From Corella eumyota (taxonomy: Eukaryota > Chordata > Ascidiacea > Phlebobranchia > Corellidae): 64,000 bases of DNA. The position numbers were made by a program, and so were the translations under genes. The stretch spans positions 7,874,001-7,938,000 of the forward strand of contig OY720101.1 in the NCBI GenBank assembly GCA_963082875.1. Direction: 5' to 3'. Shown here in pieces: positions 11,030-22,055 of the stretch. The stretch's first letter is position 1; each line of letters starts with the position of its first letter. The notes under the pieces are model-generated. The model did not search any database. It worked only from the letters and a program-made list of their open reading frames with translations, and was not told the origin of the DNA.

Positions 11030-14000
11030 GAGTCTGACTTAACCAACCTGACCAAAATATCGTACGTGATTGGCTGTTGGTATTCTCTGTTGCGTAACAG
11101 TAATCTCTGTTCCGTAACACAAAAATAACAATATATGCTTTTAAATAACAATGGGAGTTTTTACCGCGTAAATCTATAGTGTTATTCAGTTATAAAATTT
11201 TACGTTTGCATTAAATTCGAAATGAACTTTTCAGGAAACACATTTGAGGGCCAGGTTTCTTTTTACATGGCAACAGGGGGAATGCAGGAGCATTTTAAAG
11301 CTCTTGGCTTGTAAAACTTGTAATTCATTCTTGGAAAGAAGGGGATCCAAAGACTTAATATTTACTAATGAAATATTATATGGACCATTTTTTAACAAGT
11401 TTTTAAGTAAGCCCTTTTTTAAGTACCGCAATAGATGGAGTAACCTTCTTTATAATTGCTACTGGTGTTTTTGCTACATAGTTAGTACGGGGTTTTTTGA
11501 CTGGCAGAATTTGAAAGTCGGACCCATCATCATAAAAGGAACACCCTTTTGGAAACAAAGAAGTTACTCGGTATAGGTCCCGCATAGAATCAGCATGTTT
11601 ACCATGTCTTGATACAAACTTGTTTGCCTTTGGATACTTTCTCGGAAGCTCATCATGAACTGCTACATTTGATTTAATTACTTTGGTTGATTTTTTTTCC
11701 ATTTTTTTTTTATCTTTTCTTCTGATCCCAACACTCGCAACCCACCATCATGTTTACAATTATTTCTCATATCCTCGATAACTTCATTTAGTGTCGCTTC
11801 AGCCTTCAACAAGGCTTCTTCTGAAGTAACATCGAATGATAAATCTCTTATGGTTGTTAAAGCATTAGAGATTCTCGTTATTGTTGAGTGTTTTGTTTTC
11901 TCTTGTATTTTAAGTTGTTGTGATGGTGTTTTGGATTCACAATTGGGTTCGTGTCATTGTGGTACTGTCTGTTTAATTTTGCATGTAGCTTGGTACACTG
12001 GATTTGTAGGATTAACAATGCAAGGATCCAAAATCATAAAAGGAGAATTTGTGTACCATGTAGGAAAATTTTCCCATGACACATCTGGAAATTTTTTGAA
12101 AATGCTAAACATATGTTTGCATGGTAAACAGTTTCTTTTAAAGTCTACACATGAGCATTTTGGTCCCTGATAAATAGAAACTTCATAGACTTCTTTTGTT
12201 TCTGCGCTGTTCACATAAAACATATCTTCTACTCTTGATATTGATTCACTAGAAATGTCAGTTGAACAAAGCATTCTTTTGATGCAATGTTTTATAATGT
12301 TGTGGGGTCTATCATGTAAAAAAGAAGGAACATTACCATGGTATTGACGATAGTTATTGGAAGCCGCAAGGTTTTCATTTCTGTACCTAAAAAAGCAACA
12401 GTTACCGTTTTAGGTGTAAAATATAAAACAAAACTTGATGATACTGCTACTATTGGGGTCACATATTAAAAATGATATACTAACCTTTGAAAACTTTCAC
12501 GCAAAAAGTCTTTATGTAACACTGAGATAACTCCAGATAAAGATCTGTCTGTGCGAAAGCGTATATGGCATTCCTTTAACGTTTTGTTTTGACTCTCCAC
12601 ACCATTGTTTGTGTTAATAATAACTTTGAGCTTATTTACTCTATAGAGCCAAGCCCAGCGCTACAAAATAATGCAATAAAGATTAATAATGATTTTAATT
12701 TTATTTTTTTGATTAAATCTAAACACTTAGATATGGTTTGTTGAATTACCTCTTTTGTAGGTTCCCAATATTTTTCAAAATAACTTTGAAACTTAGCATT
12801 ATCATTCCAAATATTACTACTTTTCAACTGAGTTATTGCCGTTGTAAACATCTCATCAGTATCTGCTGAGGCAACAGATCGCAATAAACCCAATGCACAT
12901 TGTTGCTTGCTTTTATCACCAATGCCATTATCATGTTTTCTCACCCATCTCCCCCATGCTTGTTCTCGGTGAAAGTCACAAATCAATACTCTACAGTCTT
13001 TCGATAAATAAAAAATATTAACAGCTTAATTGTTATTTATGCTTTTTAAATAATATAATGTTTTTTTAGGCTAATATATATAACACCTTTAAAAATGGCC
13101 TCAATTGCAAGAATTTCAGCATCGCACTTATCTGTCATAAAATATAAGGGATTCCAATTGGGACACCATTTTCGCAAAACTTTAAGTGCCTCTTCAATAT
13201 CATCAGCAGATTCATTTTGTATAATAAAGGACCCAACAACTTGATAGTTAACGTTGGTCTTTACACAAAGAAAAAAAAGGGGAAGGACATATTTTGATGT
13301 TTTGTAGGTAGCATCTAAAAGACACATCTCTTGCCCATACCTTTCAAGCAAACGTTTTTGCCAAGCAAATTAATGTACAAATAAAAGTGATTGCCTACAC
13401 TTAATAAAAGGAATTTCATCCCATTCACTTTCTTGTTCTTTCACATTGTTTGCTTCTCCTGCCACATATGGTCAATACAAAACATTGTCATTAGTACCAT
13501 ATGACTTTTTCCATTCATCAATTAAAAGTTTTACGTTGGTTGGATCGAATTTTGATAGTTTTTTATTTACAAATGCATAATAAAAGCTGTTTTTTAAATC
13601 CTTGATGCATGGATAAAATCTTCGATTTGTAGGACATGGCAGGGGTTGATCTTTAAATAAATCATGTCTAACATAAAGAGCAATTGCTTTTTTAAGTTCA
13701 CGGACACTGCTTACACCTTCGTCAAGAAGTTTTCCTATTTCAGCAATTATTCGCTTATCCACTGCCTGCTGATATCCAGCTTCCTGTTACAATAATTTAA
13801 TATTATTTTTTGTTTTATAGAAGTATTTAAATATATAACAATTTTTTTTTAAATAACCTTTCCAGTTACATGACCAACATGTGAGTGGCTTGGTGGAAAA
13901 TTTATTTTATAAACAATTCTAGATTTTATAGATGATGGTGAGTTGCTCAGTTCATACTTTAAACTTTTGGATACTCGGTTTTTAAGTTGTTTCAATTCTT

Positions 14001-15232
14001 CTTTGCACTCATAAAAATTAATCTTGAAAATGTAATTTGTTATTATAATGTTGCAATTGTGTTTTAGGTAGTAGTTAAAATGTTAAAATAAACCTTGTAT
14101 GTTGGAAAAAGTTTTATTTTGGTAATGCTAATGTTAGCAGGACAATTTGTTTTTTTTGATCCTTGTAAGCCCATGTATGTTCTAGGTACCAAATGATCAA
14201 TAAGCTAAAAATTGAAAATAATAAATTGTAAATTATTAAGTAATTTTAAGTTTGACCTATCTTTAGCAAAATCATTATTAATATAATTTAAGTGGTTTAC
14301 CTCTGGTATAACTTTACTCTTAGCTTTCAAGCTATTGCTACGGTCTTTGCCATGTTGACATTCCATATTAAAACTTTCAATAAATCTGTATGGTACAAAA
14401 TCCTTGTTCCATAAAATTTGCTCACTTTTACTCTTATGGACTTGACGCTGTACAAACTTGGTCAAGGTGGAGGTTTCAAATTTAGTAATTGTGGCCTCAA
14501 CCTCCTCAATTGTTGTAACAAACTAAAATATTTGTATTTAAGATGTAATTTTAACATGCTGTTTTTTAATAACAAAAGGATAATATAGTTTTTTAAAAAT
14601 TAAAAAACAAAAATATTTTAGCTGTACCACAGTCAGCATACTCGAAGGCGATTTTACTTCTGAAGTGTTCATTTCTTTTTTTTCCTTCTGTTGCCCCTGC
14701 CTTTCTTGTTCCTGCAATATTCTAAAAATAAACTATATATACCGTTAGTAGAAGCCTACTTGACTTCCTTAACTACTTTAAAAAACTTTATATAAAAGTA
14801 AAGGCTACACAATTTTCAAATAAGTTCAAAAGAATCAATATATTAAATATGGTAAAACGGTTTTAGTATAGAAAAGAACTGTTTTTGGTAGAAATAGTCT
14901 TAAAGAACTATAACCGGTTAATGTTTAAAAATTGAGCTTTAAAAAACGCAATCAGCAATCTACTACAGTAGTATTCTCTAAAAAATTAACATAAATGCCG
15001 TTAGTTAATTTTAATTACCAATAAAAAATACTACCTAAATGTCACACAATCTATCTATTAAAAATTTTATAACTGAATAACACTATAGATTTACGCGGTA
15101 AAAACTCCCATTGTTATTTAAAAGCATATATTGTTATTTTTGTGTTACGGAACAGAGATTACTGTTACGCAACAGAGAATACCAACAGCCAATCACGTAC
15201 GATATTTTGGTCAGGTTGATTAAGTCAGACTC
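11030..15232 (-). mobile_element. Mutator-like DNA transposon (MULE) with long TIRs
   Basis: A 4203-bp element. Terminal inverted repeats of ~170 bp (about 11030-11201 and 15061-15232) begin GAGTCTGACTTAA and match almost perfectly; I see one mismatch (GGTTGGTT against GGTTGATT). A perfect 9-bp duplication, ATAATTCAT, flanks it. The interior carries a spliced transposase gene on the minus strand. It inserted beside the TPR pseudogene on one side and a gag relic on the other. TIR identity points to a young insertion although the transposase frame carries stops. Confidence 0.93.
11250..14720 (-). pseudogene. MULE transposase (CARF-like N-part, DDE core, SWIM finger), interrupted
   Basis: Minus-strand exons joined by plausible GT/AG introns. 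The N-terminal exons (about 13472-14470) contain SKKTNCPANISITKIKLFPT, FPPSHSHVGHVTGK and NRRFYPCIKDLKNSFYYAF, which resemble the calcium-response-factor (CARF) region. Next comes the MULE core: first Asp in CLLDATYKT (13313-13315), second Asp in FMTDKCD (13130-13132), a CDFHREQAWGRW motif near 12970, and the candidate Glu in NNGVES (12595-12597). A SWIM zinc finger, CSCVDFKRNCLPCKHM, is at 12110-12160, and a basic tail is at 11403-11702. Two in-frame stops are seen, near 13470 and 13370. It is probably inactive unless the assembly is wrong there; it could be moved by a relative in trans. Confidence 0.8.
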
Positions 15233-15241
15233 ATAATTCAT
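15233..15241. repeat. Right target-site duplication of the MULE
   Basis: ATAATTCAT, the partner of 11021-11029. Confidence 0.9.
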
Positions 15242-15339
15242 TTTTCCTAACGTTATACTTTATTTGTTGTGGTTCTAATAACCTTGTGGCTACTACAAAT
15301 AAACTTACAAGAATAATCAAGATATTATGATTATTAACA

Positions 15340-16061
15340 TGGTAGCAGCTAAACGGATTCGGATTTAAAAAGATGGCAGAAGCTAATTTTCGATTACCGC
15401 CTATATTAAATGTCAATGATAGTAATTTGTCGGAAGCTTTTAGAAATTGGCGACAGCAGTTAGATGTTTACATGCTGGCAAGTGGAGCTTCAACAAAAGA
15501 CAAAAAGATACGCGCAGCTATAATTTTACATTGTGCGGGACCATAAGTAATTGACATTGCTAAACATTTTGAATTTGACGATCCTGAAGATCGAGATGAT
15601 CCTAATAAAATGTTAAAGGCCATAGAAAACTATTATACACCTAGACAGAATGTGGTGGTACAAACATACCGCTTTTGGAATGTGGCTTACCAAGAACCTT
15701 TTGATACCTTTCTAAATGAATTGCGTACAAGAGCAGAAGCATGCAATTTTCAAGATAAAGATAGAATGATAAGAGATAAAATTGTATTTACAGTCACTGG
15801 GAAACTGCAAGAATTATTACTTCGCGAAGTAACCTTAAATTTAACGAAAACCGTACAAATATGTCGTGCAAGTGAAATGTCTGTAAAACATGCAAACGAA
15901 TTGTCGTCTAGTAGCATGCAATCTCAGTCTCAGCTTGTAAATAGAATTGAAGCAAAATCTAGTGGTAACTATCGGAAAAAGACCCTAGAAGAAATGAACG
16001 AAAAAATGATAAAAAACTGTAATTTTTGTGGAACGTCACACAAGTGGGGTAAACTTTCTGA
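15340..16061 (+). mobile_element. Fossil LTR-retroelement fragment: primer-site-like sequence and gag
   Basis: Relic of a Ty3/gypsy-like (Metaviridae) element. A tRNA-primer-site-like TGGTAGCAGCT at 15340-15350 follows a CA-ending stretch that may be LTR remnant (15242-15339). A gag region follows from about 15374, ending at the start of a zinc knuckle (CNFCGTSHKWG). No protease, reverse transcriptase, integrase or 3' LTR is seen. The copy is broken, with about one interruption in the visible part and the remainder missing. It lies directly against the MULE. Age cannot be measured without paired LTRs. Confidence 0.65.
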
Positions 16062-16458
16062 TTTGACGAGTCCTATCACAATTTAACGAGCATATATTAG
16101 GTAGCTTATGGAAAATCCAATTGCATGAAATATACAACATTAAGCTTGTTTTTTGTATAAAAATAAACTTACCAAAGAGGGTTGCTGCTGTTACTTTCAT
16201 AATTGTCATGAGTTGCATGGAAATGAGGGATGCCTTTGCTGGATTGCTGAAACGTTGTAGGTCTGGTTTGACGAGTCCTATCACAATTTAACGTGCATAT
16301 ATTAGGTAGCTCATGGAAAATACAATTGTATGAAATATACAACATTAAGCTTGTTTTTTGTATAAAAGTAAACTTACCAAAGAGGGTTGCTGCTGTTACT
16401 TTCACAATTGTCATGAGTTGCATGGAAATGAGGGATGCCTTTGCTGGATTGCTGAAAC
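16062..16458. repeat. Tandem duplication, 205-bp unit, two copies
   Basis: 16062-16266 and 16267-16458 are near-identical copies starting TTTGACGAGTCCTATCACAA. Each contains, on the minus strand, the end of an exon-like segment and a GTAAGTTT donor. The gag relic joins its left edge directly. Confidence 0.9.
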
Positions 16459-16499
16459 AATGAAGGTGGAAGATCAATTTCCCTAGTATAACGTTCCAT
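16378..16499 (-). CDS. Possible first coding exon of an unknown gene
   Basis: On the minus strand an ATG (plus 16497-16499) opens 40 codons plus two bases, starting MERYTREIDLPPSLFQQ, to a consensus donor CTTTG/GTAAGTTT. The 3' part of the same exon is duplicated 205 bp away (16173-16253) with few changes, including Cys to Tyr in HDNCES. No family recognised. Downstream exons would have to lie at lower coordinates, where only transposon and gag sequence is found, so the gene is probably broken here. It could instead be part of a mobile element. Confidence 0.35.
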
Positions 16500-17267
16500 T
16501 TTTTAAATCTACAATATAAATAACATAAAATGATAAAATCCTTAGGTTTACACAAGAATCAAAAAGCTACTTTTATAGGTAACCTTGTTTTAAAAAATCA
16601 GAACTAATACAAATTGGTTAACTTCTTACTATACATGCTCGTTGAAATAATCTTTATATTTCAATAGTACCTACAGATGCTCAAAATTAAAACACACAAA
16701 CCTTGTGGAAAAGTTAAAACGACTGCAATGAGACTATATTTTTTACATGAGGCTTTATTGTTAAAAAACAATTAGGACTGTGACGAAATAATAATAAAAA
16801 AGCTAAACTACGAATGTATATTTTATGTATTTCTATGTTTTCAATCTTGTGATTTTTCTTTATTTAATTTGTATTAAAGTTAGCTTACGCATTTTCCGCT
16901 TGGGTGCGATAGAGTTAATTTGATGGGTGATTGCTGTGGGTGAAGTCTTCTTCTTTCGTGTAAACTTTAAATCGTTTAATTTAGTTAACTAAAGCTCGAG
17001 TTATTAACCAATAAGTCAAGGGTAGTTTGTTGAGTAATATTAATAATTCATTAAACATATTTTAAACTAATTTTTATTGTTTTTGAAAATAAACGCCTAA
17101 ATAATGACGTCATGCGATGTAAAATTATGACGTCATTTCAGATTTTAAAAAATCTGGTGGCACATTTGCCATACTTAGGTTATAACGCCTTGTTCATTAA
17201 GGGCGTGCGAAATTAATAGAGATCCAAACTTAAATAATACTTCATAACAAAGCTAACTTTGAAATAA
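16500..17267. other. AT-rich intergenic stretch
   Basis: No gene or repeat family recognised. Two CRE-like palindromes, TGACGTCA, stand 23 bp apart at 17105-17112 and 17128-17135. I see no promoter next to them. Confidence 0.4.
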
Positions 17268-19915
17268 TTATAATGGTTGCCAGAAGATTCGGCCGTGAGA
17301 AGATTCGGCTTGCAAAAAACGGTGGAGAGTCGGCAACGAAATTCCCGTGTATAAAGTCAGCGTAAAACCATATTTTACCAATATTTAAAATTAAATTTTT
17401 AAAAAATAAAATACATAAATATTAATCATTTTGTAACGATAAATATTCATGTTAGTTTTTAAAATAATATTTATTTTAAAAAAAATTTTGTTTCAAAAAC
17501 CTAATTTTAAAACGGATTAAAAACAAGTGATTATGGCCTGCAAAATTTACTTTCGACCTGCGAAATTTTTGTATTTATTTCCGGGAAGTCCGCGGCATAA
17601 AGCCCGCGTATAACTTCAACGCAAGACCATATTTTACCAATATTCAAAATAAAACTTAACAAAAAGTACAATAGTTAAAAAAGTTTTAACCGGTTGTTAA
17701 GATAAATATGTATGTTAATTTTTTAAATATTAATTTTTTTTTTAATATTTTTATCTCAAAAACGTAATTTTGAAACGCATAAAAGACGGGCGCTTTTGAG
17801 GTGAAAAATTCGTGCTAGCGTACATCACATTGATATTAGACTTAAATTACTGATATTTAAAGCGAAATTGCAAAAAAATTTAATTATAATTTCAATCCTA
17901 CTGAAATAAAATGCATTTTATATATAAAAAAAAAACAATAACAAACACATAGGCATAACATTTAAGGAAAGAAATTTTATTAAAACAATTATTTGAAAAT
18001 TGAATTTCATTTTTTTAACGTCTTTGTATTCAATCCACTATATAAAAAAAATCTAAGTTTATTTAATATACAGCCCAAAATTCAAAATACAGTTCATTAT
18101 TTACCCTTGGATTCAAACTTTAGTTTATTAATAACTCCTAGTTTTTAACTTTAGTTTATTATTTAGAACAGATTAAAAATTCAGCTCATCTCAGCTTTAC
18201 ATTTTAAATTTAGTGCTAAGTAACAAACCGAAAGCACCTATTCTGTTTAAACCAAAAACTAACAAAAAATCCTAAATTTGTTTATTTAAACAAAAATTTA
18301 ATTAAAAAAAATTCAATTTACAAAAAACAAATTTTATTTGCAAAAAAAAAAAAAATTTAATTTAAAAAAATTAAATTATTTAAAAACAAACAAAATCTAA
18401 TTTACAAATAGCAAAATTTGATTTTTTTAAATTAATTATTACATGTTAAAAAATGAGAACCAAGAGCGAAAATCTTCTGTATTTAATCCATTCTAAATTT
18501 AGTTTTTAATGTATAAATTATTAAAAAAACAGTTAAACTAAGATATATCATAATTGCCAAAGCCAAAAAAAATTTACTTATAGATTGTACATTTTGCAAA
18601 ATTATAATTTGAATATCGATAAAATATGGTCTTGCCTTAAAAATATACGCGGGCTTTATGCCGTGGACATCCCGGAGTAAGATAAAAAATTTCGCAGGCG
18701 GAAAGTAAATTTTGCAGGCCAAAAGCACTTGTATTTAATCCGTTTTAAAATTGCGTTTTTGAGACTAAGTTTAAAAAAAATAATATTCTAAAAACTAACA
18801 TAATTATTTATAGTAACAAATGATTACAATTTTTTTATGTATCGTACTTTTTGCAAAATTTTTTATTTAATTTGGTAAAATATGGTCTTACGCTAACACT
18901 TAAATTGCGCTTTACGCTACAGACTTCCTGCAGTTTAATAAAAAAAAATTTAGGCCGAAAGCGATTAGTTGTAAAATTTTGCCGGTCAAAAACATTTGTC
19001 TTTTATCTTTTATAAAATTAGATTTTGAAACATAAGTCTTAAAAAAAATATTTCAAAACTAACATAATATCATTAACGTAACAACTGGGAATGGGCTGAG
19101 TCGAATCCGAGTTCGAGTACTAAGTTTTTTTTAGGATTCGGGCTTGTCCAATATTTTTTTTGAACTCGACTGCCGAATCTTACGCATGAACATTTAATTA
19201 GTTGTAACAACTTGAGAGAGGTGGTTTTTCATTTTTAATTTTTTTTAAGTTAAACATGTCTCTGTGTATAAATAGTACAATAATGCGACGAGAAAAAATG
19301 ACAAAATCAATTTCATGATTTAAAACATGCCAAAAGTATTAATGTTAACACAAAGATTTCATAGTATATTATAGCATGATCACCAAACCCAGTGTAGATT
19401 AAATTAATAATAATTACAATAGATTAAAATACATTTTATAGAATATACACCAAAAAAAGAAAAATAAATAAAAATATGACGGTTGTAGTTTTGCCATTGC
19501 GAAATCGTTAGAAGTCAAAGCATGTGAAAATGTTAACATTAGTACACGTAAATTTAGAAAAAGTTAGTTATTGCTATTAATTTGATTTCGTTAAAAGTTG
19601 TAATAAAAATAAATGGTAAAATAGCTCTCTTATATTTGAATTACGCAGTTTACTTCGGCTTACGCTGATTGACATTTAAATTGATGACGTCATAGCGAGT
19701 ACTCGGATTAGATCGAATCTTATTTTTAATTACTCGGATTCAACGAATCCGAGGTATTTGAATTTTGTTCCATCCCTAGTAACAACCAATTAAAACTGTT
19801 AAATATACTGTACTTTTTGCAAAAATTTGTTTTGAATATCGGTAAAATATGGTCTTACTCTGACATTATACACGGGAATTATTTTTGCAGGCCAAATCTT
19901 CTGGCCCCATTATAA
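17268..19915. mobile_element. Long inverted-repeat (foldback-like) non-autonomous element
   Basis: Both ends fold on each other: TTATAATGG..GCCAGAAGATT at the left and its inverse complement ending CCATTATAA at the right. The arms (about 17268-17790, and 18590-19915 minus the nested MITE) consist of two or more diverged tandem sub-repeats, each with GGTAAAATATGGTCTTACGC or its complement, CCTGCAAAATTTACTTTC and a CCGCGGCATAAAGCCCGCG-like GC-rich stretch. The centre (about 17900-18500) is A/T-rich without coding capacity. TTATAA may be either the terminus or a 6-bp target duplication; because it is a palindrome the two cannot be told apart. Confidence 0.7.
19086..19778. mobile_element. hAT-like MITE nested in the foldback element
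   Basis: 693 bp with terminal inverted repeats TGGGAATGG and CCATCCCTA, subterminal GAATCCGAG motifs in both orientations, and a perfect 8-bp duplication GTAACAAC at 19078-19085 and 19779-19786. Removing it restores the sub-repeat of the host element (compare CTAACATAATTATTTATAGT at 18796). Its DNA is non-coding. Confidence 0.9.
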
Positions 19916-20107
19916 AAGTATATTATATAAAAAAATCTTTGTTGTAAAAATTATAACTTTCTTGTTTTTTTTTTATTGAGCCGTTTAAGCGACCTGCAAC
20001 ATATAAATTACATTAAAATGATATTTTAATAAGGGTTACAAAACACCTTTTTATTAATGGTTAAAATATTGGTATACAAAGCGTTGCAGTAATTATTTAG
20101 TTGTTAT

Positions 20108-22051
20108 TGTAACAATCGAGTCTGATTGTCTTTTGTAAGAAAAGCCGTATTATAATTTATAGTTTATTATTGCGGAAAGATACACATACAACCGTTCACA
20201 AGCTTGTACCACGAATACTAAATACAAATACTTCCGAAACAGTTAATCTAATACATCACGTGATTAAGCCACGTGATAGAGATAAGGAGTAACAGATCGG
20301 CAATAGGTGTAAACATGTGATCTGCAGAATAGATAAAACCTTGGCGTAAACAATAAGATGGCGGATTCGTTACATTCCTCCCTTCCCGATGAAAGCAGAA
20401 AATATACAACAAAAATAAGAAACGAATTCACCATGAAACTAACAGAGTTTATGAAGCCTTGCTCTGCTAACGACCATAGGTTTGTTTGAACATTTTGGTT
20501 TTTTTATGCGATAGGTATTGTCATTGAGCTTTTGCGTAATTACAAAAGCTGCGCAAATGTCTTTTTGTAAATTTCCACCCGAACTTTTGTTACGAAGCCA
20601 GACCGTCTCTCCGGGAACAAAACTTCGCGATTCTCCATTTTTATCTCTTTTTCTTTCCTTGCACCCCGCACACTGCCTTTTGTATTTAATCACATCAGCT
20701 TTTAATGATGTCCAATAAAAACGTCGTCGTAATCTCTTCAGCGTCGACATAACCCCCTTATGGCCTTCATTCGCCTTCTTTAAAATCCCTGCCTGCAGCG
20801 ATGCTGGAACAACCATTTGTAAGTGGAATTTTGACCCCGATGCCGACTCCCATTTTCGAAATAGAACACCATCTTTGATCACGAATGAAGATAGCTGGCC
20901 ATCAAACTTTGTGGAAATTATATTATGAGTTGGCTTAGAACGAAGATAAAGTTTTACATTTATTATATCAGGGTCTTCTAATTGGGCCTGGGCAATTTCC
21001 TTTTCAATAGTATCATCGTCATTTGATTTTGATATTGAACGAATAGGCATATAAAAAGTTTCATTTTCCTGAACTAGTTTCTTTTTGATAGTAATCGCCT
21101 TTGGTTGTTGAATTGTGTTTATTTCTGTACAAGAAAAAGGTTTTGTCGGACTGGAAATAGGATCAAACGCACATGGTAAATTAGAACGGCTTGATTTTGT
21201 AATGTAGTCTTTAGTGCTGGTACACGACATTGAGTTAAGGCTTAAATCCATTCGATACAGCTGTTCGTAAAGTTGTCCAGTTTCCAGGGCACTTTCGATT
21301 GTAGATGGTAAATGGTGATAAATTGCGGAGTGCAATTCTTCATCGTGTTTTATGGCATTCATGAAACAATTCATCTTTAATTTTTCTAGTTCTTTTGTGC
21401 TTGAATTGGTATAAATCGGACATTGCCGAACCATGTTGGCAATGTCGGTTGAAAGTGAATCTAAGGATTCGTTCATTCTTCTTTTTCGGCTATGTAGCTC
21501 GTTCAATAAATTTAACTTCGGGGAAGAAAAACGTTTACGCAGTTTATCTTTTAAAACTGCTACTGATGTACGGTCACTTCCAGATAAGTTGGTGACGATA
21601 CTGGCAGCCTTACCATATAAACTTAGCGCTAGTCTATAGCCGCTTTCCCGTGAATCCCAACCATTGGCCTTTGACATAAGGTCAAATTTCATTAAATAAT
21701 CTTCGACGTCGGTTTCGCCGGTATATTTTTCTAGCTCTTGATTAGATCTTGATAGCTCTGTTGATTGGTACAACATCTTTGAATCTAATTTATTTTTCAG
21801 GGACGCTAGTTCCCGTTTAATTTCCCAGAGCTCGCGTTCAACTACGCGCTTAATTTCTATAGATATTGATGTTGTTAGAAATTGGTCCATTTTGAATAAA
21901 TATTTTCTATTTTTATATTCGACAAGTGTGAAACACACGATTGTAATTTCTTGCAGCAATATTTCTTTAAAATTCTTTACGACTTCAAAGAACCAGGATC
22001 TCGGCAGGACCGAGATCCTGGTTAAAAAAATAAGATGGCGGATTCGTTACA
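20108..22051 (-). mobile_element. Fossil Ty3/gypsy-type LTR element, non-autonomous copy
   Basis: The 3' LTR is at 20108-20374 (TGTAAC...GTTACA termini on the plus strand), preceded in the element's sense by a purine-rich tract (GGGAAGGGAGGAA). A short remnant of the other LTR ends at 22051. TTAT flanks both sides (20104-20107 and 22052-22055). The interior holds one 506-residue frame (20439-21959) with a gag region followed by an integrase-type zinc-binding region (motif HKGVMSTLKRLRRRFYW, then CAGCKERK) and an integrase C-terminal-like segment (FVPGETVWLRNKSSG). Protease, reverse transcriptase, RNase H and the integrase core are not seen, so it is a defective copy. A 14-bp-arm palindrome lies at 21991-22023. 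Confidence 0.8.
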
Positions 22052-22055
22052 TTAT

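Noticed and set aside
15231-15416. Minus-strand 61-codon frame next to the MULE
   Set aside because: It runs antisense through the gag relic's leader and the MULE duplication. It has no domain and no family match.
17105-17135. Paired CRE promoter elements
   Set aside because: Two TGACGTCA palindromes, but no gene start nearby. The same palindrome also occurs in the MITE at about 19685, so chance or repeat origin is likely.
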